A stretch of 48,433 nucleotides of DNA from Acholeplasmatales bacterium. GTDB taxonomy: Bacteria; Bacillota_I; Bacilli_A; Acholeplasmatales; Anaeroplasmataceae. A program made the translations under genes and the position numbers. Positions 41,601 to 48,433 of this stretch are shown in pieces. Numbering within the stretch: the first letter of the stretch is position 1; each line of letters starts with the position of its first letter. The notes beneath the pieces were generated by a model. The model was not told where the DNA came from, searched no databases, and saw only the letters and a program-made list of their open reading frames with translations. The stretch is taken from positions 1-48,433 of the forward strand of contig JAFTQR010000011.1 in assembly GCA_017462645.1 (NCBI GenBank), given 5' to 3'.

Positions 41601-44600
41601 AGTAGACAGATTATTAAATAGCAATATTATTCATTATACTCTAGCCGGTACATTATCTGATTTACTAAGTGAAGATGATTTAAGTGATTTTGTTGCGTTA
41701 CCTGAGGATTTATTAAATCCAGATGGAAGTGCAAATTTAGATGCATGGGTTGAAAATGGTGAAATTTCAAGCTTTATAAACGCTGTGGTTGAAAGCAATG
41801 TAAGCTTTAATGCACTTGCCGGTGATTATGAAACATCAGGTGAGCAAACAGATGCTATCTTAGATGAATTAACTAAGGAAGAAGCTAATTTAGGTTCATT
41901 ATTAGATTCTAGAATACTGCATTATACAGTTTCTAGTCTATTAATCACTGAAGATGGCGAGGAATCTTTAATTGAGGGAATAACAATTGTAGTTCCATCT
42001 TATGAAAATGATAATGGATATATTAACAAGTCCACTTTGATCCATTTAGTGGAAAATATTACTGTATTATTACCAGATTCAAGTATTTCTACTGATAGTG
42101 ATGAATATACAAATACGTTAGTTTTAAATGCTATAAATAATAGAGATGATTTATTAGAAAATACAATTTTATCTGCTACTATAGTTACAATTCTAAATGA
42201 TGGTGTAACATTACCAGAGGATGTAAGAGAACTAATTACAATTCCAGCAAATTTAGAAGAAGCTAGTAAGGATGTTGATACTATTGGTACTATTAATAAT
42301 CCGTGGACTAATGAGCTTCCAGCTGTATTTGATGCGTTAGATGAACTATTAGGTATTACAGGTAATGATGATTTTACATTTGATAATCCTAATTTAGCTG
42401 ATGATGTTTTAGCTAACGTTTCTACATTAAATGAAGCTAGTGCTGTTGGCGAAGGCACTAAGCTAGATGTATGCTATGAATCAATTATCATTAAGCATAC
42501 ATTAACTAATCAAATTATTAATAATGAGGATATTACTAGTACAATATCAATTCCTAGTGATGTAATAGTTGATGATGTTTTAGACAAGGAGGAAATTAAA
42601 TCATTAATTTCAGCCGTAAATGAGCTTGAAATTGATTTAGCAAATCCTAGTATTGAGGCTTTACCACTAACAACAATTAATGAAGAGGTTATTTCATCTT
42701 CAGTAATTATTAGAGCTACTTTATACAAGCAATTAAATACAGAGTCATCTGATTTAGTTATTCCAAATTCAGCATTAGAAAATAATGATAGAATAGCTGC
42801 TGAAGAAATGAATATTCTATTTGCAATATTAAAGAATAATGCTAGTCTATTATTTGGCGAGGCAGACTCTAATGGAAAATATAATATTAATAATGTTTCA
42901 TTAAATCAATTATCAGTTAATAACATTAAGAATTTAAATACAGGCTCTATTATTTTAGAGGCAACAATTATTAATCAATTAGCTATAAATGAGAGTATTA
43001 CCGAAACTGTAAGTATTCCTTTAGATTATAATGAAGCTGCAGAAAGAACTGTATTAATCAATACATATGGTGATAATAATATTTGGAATCAAAAGAATGA
43101 ATCAGGAAATGATGAATTAGATAGCTTAATTAATGCTTTAGGCTATTTAGTAGATTCTGATGCTAATCTAATGGATTCAGCAAACATTTCACAAGATATG
43201 ATTATGAATAATGTATTAAGCTTAAATGAAGAGGCTAATGCTGAATCAACAAAACTTGAGCTAGCATATGAGTCTATTATTGTTAAATCTACATTAAGAG
43301 ATACATTAGCTAATGATGTAGAGGGTGTATATGTTCCTGATGCTGCGTATACAGAAGATTCTTATGTTGATATAAATGAGCTTTCAACATTAATTGATGC
43401 GGTTAATGATTTAGAGCTTGATTTAAACAATGTAAGCCTTGAGGAATTACCTTTAAAGGAAATTAATTCTGAAATAGTTTCAAAGTCTAAAATCTTAAGC
43501 GCAACTATTTATGCTAGTTTGAGTGTAAATGACACACTTGTTATTCCTAATGCTGTTGTTACCTTAGATAATAGTAATAATTATTTAAGTCAAGTTGAAA
43601 TGCAAAGCCTATTAGATGCGTTAAAGACTAATGCTGATAGCTTCTTTGGCACACCAATTATTAAAGATAATAAGGAATACTATAATATTACTAATGTCAG
43701 CATTAGTAGTCTAACAGTTAATGATATCAATAATATGAGAACAGCTTCAATAATATTAGAAGCTACAATTATTAATCAATTAGTTGTTAATGAAGGTCTA
43801 AGTGGCACTATATCAATGCCTTTAGAATACAAAAATGATGCTGAAAGAACTCAATTAATTAATACATACGGCAATAATAATATATGGAATTATGAAAATG
43901 AAGGTAATAATGAGCTAGATAATTTAATTAATGCTTTAGGCAATTTAGTAGGCTATGATGTGGATTTAATGGATTCTACTAATATGTCAGAGGAAACATT
44001 AATGAATAATGTTTTAACATTAAATGATGATCAAACTAAGCTTGATGAAACATACGCATCAGTTATTATTAAGTCTACATTAACAGATAATATTAAAGAA
44101 TTAGAGGCTATTAATGTTCCAGCTGTAGCATATGATGATCAATATATTTCTAAGCAAGAGATATATGATTTAATAACAGCGATTGAGGAATTAGGCGTAG
44201 ATATTAATAATCCTAATTTAACATCATTACCGCTTGCTGATATTGATGCGAATATGGTTGCTCCATCATATATTATTAGAGCGACATTATATGTTAAATT
44301 TAATGAAAATGCTAGTAATACATTAATTATCCCAACTGCTGTAGTAGAGGATGATGAATATAATGACTATATCACTACTGATGAAACTATTTATTTATTA
44401 GAAGCATTACAAATGAATGCAAATAGCTTCTTTGGCACACCAACAGTTAATGGTGAAAAGGAGTACTACGATATTACGAATGTTTCTATTTCTAGCATAA
44501 GCATTAATATGATTAAATCTATTAAGGAAGATTCAATCATTATGCAGGCTACAATTATAAATCAATTATCTACTAATACTACTATAAATGCACAAATTAC

Positions 44601-47600
44601 TATGCCAAATGAATATATCGATGATGCTACAAGTGATAGTTTAAAAGCTACATATGGTAATGATAATGTATGGAGTACTAATAATGAGTTAGATAATTTA
44701 ATTCAAGCATTAGAATATATTCTTGGTGAAGAAAATTCAGATAGTAATTTATTAGCAGATGGTGTATTAACAGAGGATGTTATTGTTGATAATGTTCTTA
44801 ATTTAAATGTATTAGTTAATGATTATACATCTGATACAAAACTTCATGTGTCTTATTATTCTGAGGTATTTAAGGCAACAATTACTAACAAACTAGCTAA
44901 TATGACTGATTCTGGTATTTATGTACCAAAGGCAGCATACGATGGTGATTATATTAATGAGGCTGAAATGTCTAATTTAATCGTTTCTGCAAATAAGCTA
45001 GGAATTAATCTAACAACAGAAATTAGTTATCTTGCATTAGATTATTTAGATGATGATGCTTCTGATATATCTAAATCAATTATTATAAGAGCTACATTAT
45101 ATGCTCAATTTAATGATTTAAATGAAATGGTAATTCCTGATGCAGCAGCAATTATCCCTAATGATGCTGATGATTATAGTTATTTAAAAACTGATGAAAC
45201 TACTGTTTTATTACAAAGATTAAAGGAAAATAAGGATACTTTATTTGTAAGTAATTCTGAAGGCTTATATGATGTAACAAGTGTTAATATTACTGAAGGT
45301 TTATCAATTAATTTAATTAATAATCTAAAGAAGGATTCTTTAATTTTACAAGCTACAATTATCAGTAATATTATTACTCAAGGTACTATAAGTCTACCTA
45401 CTGATTATTATAATGAAGACTTAGTGGCTAATTATGGTACTGAAAATAGTATTTGGTATAGTACAAATGAATTAGATAATATGATGATAGGCTTATCACA
45501 TTTAGTTGATCCTAATGCAAATATTACTGAGCTTGATACAACAACTTTACAAGATAAAATCACTGATTTAAATAATGAGGGTGTAAATGGTACTAAGCTA
45601 GATGATTGTTATTTATCAGCTGTAATTAGTATGAATTTAACTACTGAGTTAGATAAGGTTTTAGCTGATAAGGTTGATTCTAATGTAATAGAATCTGTAA
45701 AAACTAATGGCATTTATAATAAGCAAGAGGTATCGGCATTAGTAAATGCAATGAATGAGCTAGATTTAGATTCTTCAATGGATACATCTAATATTAGTTC
45801 TAATGTCACAAGTATAAATGATCAAAGTACTGTTGTTGAAGACTCTACAAAGCTAGATGTATTATATACATCAATAATTATTCAAAATATTTTAACAGAT
45901 GAAGTTGATTTAATCCTAACATCTGAAATAATTATAGAAATCGTAAGAGATGAAGCCAAGGATAATAACATTTATATTAAGGAAGAGGTTGCTGCATTAA
46001 TTGATTCTATGAATATTTTAGGATTAACTAATGAAATTGATACTCAAGCTGTTTCAAATAAGGTATTAGATTTAAATAATGATGATTTGACAATTATTTA
46101 TAAATCTACAATCGTTAAATATATTTTATCTGATGAAGTAAAAACAGCGTTAACAGGTAATATTAATGCTGAATATGTTGAATATGTAGGTGTTCAAGAG
46201 CTAATAGTAAAGGATGAAACAAATAATATAAATTACTATAATTATATCCAAAGTGAAATTCTAGGCTTAATTAATGCATTAAATGAAATATTAGCTGATG
46301 GACAAACATTAGATGATATTAATAGTGATGTTATATCAAATGCTATATTTAATGCTAACATTGATAATTTATATGGTTCATTCATGATAAGAAATGAATT
46401 ATCTGAACAATTAGCTTCATCATTAGCACCTCAAAACATTAGTTCAGAAATTAATTCTGCTTCAATGGAAAAAGATATTAATGAAAAAGATATTTATAAG
46501 TCTATAGAGGTTCAATATCTAATTAATGCTTTAAAGGCAATTGGTGTTGATAGTAGTGATTCACTAGAGACTAAAATCGATATTGACTTAAATACAATAA
46601 AGGATAATTTAGATACGATTTACCTATCAAATATTGTTGTTGATATTTTAACAGCTAAGATTGATACAAAGCTAGAAGGTAAGGCATATGAAATTGATTA
46701 TAGACCATATGCTAAGGAGCAATTTAATAATACTAATGTATGGTTATTTAAGAAGAATGAAATTACTAATTTAATTAATGTATTAACAAATTATGATTTT
46801 GATACATTAGATGTAGCTTCATTATCAATTGAAGAGGTTTCAGCTATGGTTAATGGTTCTGTTGTAATTCAAGCTGTTGCATCTAAGACTATCGTTGATA
46901 ATGATCAATTAATAGTTCCTACATCAGTTAAGGATACTACTAATACTATTGAAAACTCATTTATGATTGAAATTGATCATATTAATGCATTATTAGAATT
47001 CTTAAATGTTCATGTTTCAGACGACGGATTAAACACATTAAATATTACTAAATTCAACCCAACATTAACAGCTGATGATATTGAACTAATTGGAGCATCT
47101 GTAATCTTAAATGTAACAATAGCAAATGAAATTTATGCAAATGAATTTGTTTATGCTCCTATATCTGTAAAGGAAATGACAGATAACGTAGAAAGAGCAG
47201 TAGTAGATAATGTGGTAGAAAATGAAGCTATAGATATTATCTCTATTAAATCTACTGAGGTAATTGCATTTATTGATGCGTTAGTTACAGGCTTAAATGT
47301 ATCTAATATTAGAAGTATTGATAATACAGTATTAAATACTATGGGTGATTTAACAGCCGAAAAGGAAAAGGCAATTACTGAATCTAAGATTTTAAATGCT
47401 ACTATTACTAATAATCTATCAATTAGTGAAGAAGGATTGATTATTTATGCATTAACTGATACAATCTATGAGGTAAATGCAGAAAATGAAAATACATATG
47501 TATTTATGCTAACTGATACTGAGCTAATTAGCTTAATTGAAGCAATAAAGGTATTTAGCTCTGATTCTGAAGAACAATCATTCGAGGTTGATTTATCATT

Positions 47601-47844
47601 TGATAATCTAACTAATATTGCAAGTTCTAATGGCGAGGACTTTGATAAGGCCTTAGAATCTAATGTGATTAGATTAGTGGTGACTCAGGTATTAATTAAT
47701 AAGTATGGCACAGCTGCTTTAGGTATTATTGACCAGGTTAGTGCTTATAATATTCAAATTAATGATACTGAACCTGTGATAACTGATGTTAACTCAATTT
47801 CTAAAGAACAAATATCATCTAAAATAAAAATGGCGAGAGCGTAA
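38641..47844 (+). CDS. Giant CvpA-like membrane-anchored protein with extracytoplasmic tandem modules (3067 residues)
   Basis: Residues 1-218 have four membrane helices (about 10-28, 36-58, 127-158, 186-216). GIIWGLIRGFRKS near 22-34 and LLGALVGGGRSII near 187-199 resemble CvpA-family proteins. Basic loops after helices 1 and 3 place the long remainder outside the cell by the positive-inside rule. From about residue 590 the protein consists of some 28 divergent modules of 70-110 residues: an S-[IV]-[IV]-x-x-x-T-[IL] strand-like start, a ([IV]-x)-[IV]-P turn, and a helix such as NELDNLINALG. Three module types repeat as a higher unit of about 264 residues. It is acidic and has no LPXTG or other wall signal. 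In-frame codons upstream of 38641 lack a site. Function is unknown; adhesion or envelope scaffolding is only a guess. Confidence 0.85.
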   Translation: MSLEKIIDIAILWGPTIFLVVSLVLGIIWGLIRGFRKSVILFIQAIVACIICTIAYSIVVNMDSIDRDMVSMINSFMGSEYALQEELEVSQSCLTMRDILVEFIPKNIDYGDGIALIVKENGQYLATLVDMAYHLIWALVFVVIYFILVFVFYIIYLIFYPEGRYRRRKNRKYRQLQSEKPYRKRPLLGALVGGGRSIITSLVVLSFVGSLFFILAGGEGNREKDDYEFGDKDADLVYSIYQSIGSYGTEGIFKILNTVKDSDDVPYYLYAADLVFQGDLNDPDRGINENVNFRNELAAYVGFTEDTLDLLLKYGGDQIRDIVLDRTDEEVLDILVEIMAKPEFQEDFGIIIDEFDGQTYFINFSLSLVDSIVNHLDETDFADDLGSDTIELINILFKKGYLSDSIPSEKQLKEELANNPNANPEDYTLAYINPTSLLTKEDTKELVKLVLAILQIDDEQDEVELISDYADFVVPAVEKLSILSDSRKDEINPVLSRLYQYLEATLIEDSNEEVTLSYTKTTLSNGDETLDLSSVDWIKEINMLLDIAFDVTTIVDTAYDKDAEYYELFFDIFKEGNEAAAQSYDNIVDCLANSELLGLVLSSKYVDDALIDAIPNIYISDSITYLNKYDEQGNVTEYGELYNLLTAIRVIGANQDNREIVSKLMDSDSLSDAELLETISDAVRSITSGDDNALGYVLDSKLVLSIASAYIIESKDIAEGFEMYIPDSVLERNGNGQAINIIKRSELEPVLYNAANVLDVVIPYLDKDNPETYNKITPLVNSLTEGGDNSIINKILDSTIIQGTVVIVIADTLTDESVKDYITMPDGYMSNDSANVEKWIEEQELSKLVNAISVSGLDIDAFMVEGEEEQQDAILEQIKLLGEKENSTDESQRPIVQLLKSKVLHYTLSGLLITEDGEKPLVEGVTIVVPDDSKENGKLIKADEISGVVKVLPDLLEAIDPVLEDSENLDIDLLISNLASKSNGESVVDRLLNSNIIHYTLAGTLSDLLSEDDLSDFVALPEDLLNPDGSANLDAWVENGEISSFINAVVESNVSFNALAGDYETSGEQTDAILDELTKEEANLGSLLDSRILHYTVSSLLITEDGEESLIEGITIVVPSYENDNGYINKSTLIHLVENITVLLPDSSISTDSDEYTNTLVLNAINNRDDLLENTILSATIVTILNDGVTLPEDVRELITIPANLEEASKDVDTIGTINNPWTNELPAVFDALDELLGITGNDDFTFDNPNLADDVLANVSTLNEASAVGEGTKLDVCYESIIIKHTLTNQIINNEDITSTISIPSDVIVDDVLDKEEIKSLISAVNELEIDLANPSIEALPLTTINEEVISSSVIIRATLYKQLNTESSDLVIPNSALENNDRIAAEEMNILFAILKNNASLLFGEADSNGKYNINNVSLNQLSVNNIKNLNTGSIILEATIINQLAINESITETVSIPLDYNEAAERTVLINTYGDNNIWNQKNESGNDELDSLINALGYLVDSDANLMDSANISQDMIMNNVLSLNEEANAESTKLELAYESIIVKSTLRDTLANDVEGVYVPDAAYTEDSYVDINELSTLIDAVNDLELDLNNVSLEELPLKEINSEIVSKSKILSATIYASLSVNDTLVIPNAVVTLDNSNNYLSQVEMQSLLDALKTNADSFFGTPIIKDNKEYYNITNVSISSLTVNDINNMRTASIILEATIINQLVVNEGLSGTISMPLEYKNDAERTQLINTYGNNNIWNYENEGNNELDNLINALGNLVGYDVDLMDSTNMSEETLMNNVLTLNDDQTKLDETYASVIIKSTLTDNIKELEAINVPAVAYDDQYISKQEIYDLITAIEELGVDINNPNLTSLPLADIDANMVAPSYIIRATLYVKFNENASNTLIIPTAVVEDDEYNDYITTDETIYLLEALQMNANSFFGTPTVNGEKEYYDITNVSISSISINMIKSIKEDSIIMQATIINQLSTNTTINAQITMPNEYIDDATSDSLKATYGNDNVWSTNNELDNLIQALEYILGEENSDSNLLADGVLTEDVIVDNVLNLNVLVNDYTSDTKLHVSYYSEVFKATITNKLANMTDSGIYVPKAAYDGDYINEAEMSNLIVSANKLGINLTTEISYLALDYLDDDASDISKSIIIRATLYAQFNDLNEMVIPDAAAIIPNDADDYSYLKTDETTVLLQRLKENKDTLFVSNSEGLYDVTSVNITEGLSINLINNLKKDSLILQATIISNIITQGTISLPTDYYNEDLVANYGTENSIWYSTNELDNMMIGLSHLVDPNANITELDTTTLQDKITDLNNEGVNGTKLDDCYLSAVISMNLTTELDKVLADKVDSNVIESVKTNGIYNKQEVSALVNAMNELDLDSSMDTSNISSNVTSINDQSTVVEDSTKLDVLYTSIIIQNILTDEVDLILTSEIIIEIVRDEAKDNNIYIKEEVAALIDSMNILGLTNEIDTQAVSNKVLDLNNDDLTIIYKSTIVKYILSDEVKTALTGNINAEYVEYVGVQELIVKDETNNINYYNYIQSEILGLINALNEILADGQTLDDINSDVISNAIFNANIDNLYGSFMIRNELSEQLASSLAPQNISSEINSASMEKDINEKDIYKSIEVQYLINALKAIGVDSSDSLETKIDIDLNTIKDNLDTIYLSNIVVDILTAKIDTKLEGKAYEIDYRPYAKEQFNNTNVWLFKKNEITNLINVLTNYDFDTLDVASLSIEEVSAMVNGSVVIQAVASKTIVDNDQLIVPTSVKDTTNTIENSFMIEIDHINALLEFLNVHVSDDGLNTLNITKFNPTLTADDIELIGASVILNVTIANEIYANEFVYAPISVKEMTDNVERAVVDNVVENEAIDIISIKSTEVIAFIDALVTGLNVSNIRSIDNTVLNTMGDLTAEKEKAITESKILNATITNNLSISEEGLIIYALTDTIYEVNAENENTYVFMLTDTELISLIEAIKVFSSDSEEQSFEVDLSFDNLTNIASSNGEDFDKALESNVIRLVVTQVLINKYGTAALGIIDQVSAYNIQINDTEPVITDVNSISKEQISSKIKMARA
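42481..45615 (+). repeat. Four copies of a 264-residue (about 790-base) super-repeat in the giant gene
   Basis: Units start at 42481, 43273, 44059 and 44860 and the last ends at 45615, with lengths 264, 262, 267 and 252 codons. Each holds three modules: type a (SIIIKxTL, then helix ELxxLIxAxxELxxDLNN), type b (S-x-IIRATLY, then VIP and FFG) and type c (SIIxxATIINQL, then TYGxxNxIW and NELDNLINALG). The copies have diverged at the DNA level, so this is old duplication kept by selection. Confidence 0.8.
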
Positions 47845-47865
47845 TTGCTCTCGCTAGTTTTATTT
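47833..47865 (+). terminator. Terminator of the giant gene
   Basis: GCGAGAGC, loop GTAATT, GCTCTCGC, then TAGTTTTATTTT; the left arm overlaps the last codons. Confidence 0.88.
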
Positions 47866-47870
47866 TATTA

Positions 47871-47896
47871 AAAAAATAAAGCCCGATTTCTCGGGC
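47871..47896 (-). terminator. Terminator of tRNA-His
   Basis: On the minus strand: GCCCGA, loop GAAA, TCGGGC, then TTTATTTTTTT. Confidence 0.85.
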
Positions 47897-47909
47897 TGAA
47901 TTATTAAAA

Positions 47910-47986
47910 TGGGGCGCATAACGCGGTTCGAACGCGCGAATGTCGGAGCCACAATCCGATGTGTTAACCACTTCACCATATGCGCC
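47910..47986 (-). tRNA. tRNA-His (anticodon GTG)
   Basis: On the minus strand: acceptor GGCGCAT/ATGCGCC with encoded CCA, D-arm GTGAAGTGGTTAACAC, anticodon loop TTGTGGC giving GTG, T-arm CGCG with GTTCGAAC. Length 77. It faces the giant gene from downstream, as tRNA-Trp does from upstream. Confidence 0.95.
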
Positions 47987-48121
47987 ATTTTTAACGTTTA
48001 TTTCAAACGTGCAATAAATATTATACACATTTTAACTCATTTGTAAAGACTAAGTGTTGAAAAAAAATTAAAAAATGATACAATTGTGTTGGTAGGGAAT
48101 TAACTATGAAAGGAATTTAAT

Positions 48122-48433
48122 ATATGAGAACAATTTTAAAGGTGCTATATGTAGCATTTGGTATTGTAATTGCGTTTGTTGTTGCAATTGCATCATATAA
48201 TGTTAATGCATATGATCATATTGTAAGTCTTACAAATGATGGTATAAAAACTAAGGAATATTATAAGGTTGCCATGGTTCATGGTGGAGTATTAGATAAG
48301 GATAGTTTAATTACTGAGCAAAATTCTAAGCTTGATATGGCTATATATCCATCATTTACATTATCTAGCTATAGCTATACTGAAAATGATGAAACTGTAA
48401 AATATGAACAATATGATAAATCATATTATAGTT
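48122..48433 (+). CDS. Exported or membrane-anchored protein, cut by window end
   Basis: 104 residues visible, no stop. AAAGGA lies eight bases before the ATG. One N-terminal hydrophobic helix (about 5-25: LKVLYVAFGIVIAFVVAIAS) with a basic residue before it works as signal anchor or signal peptide; the following sequence (NVNAYDHIVSLTNDGIKTKE and YYKVAMVHGGVLD) is polar and shows no family I know. It follows the giant gene after tRNA-His and may belong to the same envelope-related set. Confidence 0.7.

Noticed and set aside
42481-45615. CRISPR array because of regular spacing
   Set aside because: The period is about 790 bases, the repeats are coding and divergent, and they continue one open reading frame. 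No short identical repeats with unique spacers were seen anywhere in the window.
1-48433. A Mycoplasma-type code with TGA as tryptophan
   Set aside because: Many genes end in TGA in sensible positions (ATGA overlaps at 7624, 16892 and 37708), and Trp positions are TGG with a tRNA-Trp CCA.

Overview
The window is very AT-rich and densely coded, with short intergenic gaps, purine-rich Shine-Dalgarno sites, rho-independent terminators and TTGACA/TATAAT or TGnTATAAT promoters. TGA is used as a stop (for example at 7625 and 16893) and Trp is read by TGG. A SpoVD/PBP2x-like PBP end, a GerA-type germinant receptor operon with a forespore-type promoter, S-box, B12 and Mn2+ riboswitches, and many Bacilli-type proteins point to a low-GC, endospore-forming or recently spore-forming Firmicute of the Bacilli/Erysipelotrichia kind, probably host-associated and uncultured. 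The genus cannot be told from the sequence.

Layout. (1) 1-5300 is a scrambled accessory region. It has two copies of the 3' end of a penicillin-binding-protein gene, three exact copies of a 25-bp sequence, an IS-like remnant, a DUF4143 ATPase, a CPBP protease, and two minus-strand genes (a DUF1016 PD-(D/E)XK protein and a broken RhuM gene). Both minus-strand genes are preceded by the same 116-bp promoter/leader/attenuator. (2) 5400-7260 is a small operon of a membrane-anchored XRE regulator, a lipoprotein and a DUF6440 protein. (3) 7260-10190 has an S-box-like riboswitch with terminator before a small ORF and an N-formylglutamate amidohydrolase-like gene, then a methyltransferase and an aminotransferase. 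(4) 10225-17090 holds a HAD phosphatase, a MATE pump, a divergent dehydrogenase pair, a ferredoxin-type aldo/keto reductase operon and a small regulator/membrane-protein pair. (5) 17210-23470 is an ion-transport block: an AGCS symporter, then two yybP-ykoY (Mn2+) riboswitches, one before a CaCA exchanger and one before trkH-trkA-CorC. (6) 23556-25440 has a lipid kinase and an asparaginase. (7) 25490-27960 is a cobalamin-riboswitch operon with a lipoprotein resembling a bacterial transcobalamin and a DUF4430-ECF S-component fusion. (8) 28030-35250 has an amino-acid ABC transporter, a ClC channel, an ABC-F protein, a small membrane protein and DegV. (9) 35283-38376 is the gerAB-AA-AC operon. (10) 38404-47986 is a 3067-residue membrane-anchored repeat protein lying between tRNA-Trp and tRNA-His, both on the opposite strand. 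A truncated exported protein closes the window.

Most promising for new biology: the repeat-flanked expression cassettes with a leader-peptide attenuator, one copy of which is broken by a single nonsense change; the giant CvpA-anchored protein with a three-module super-repeat and a G8 tract as its ribosome binding site; and the B12-controlled transcobalamin-like uptake operon. All functions are inferred from sequence patterns read by eye; no database search was run.
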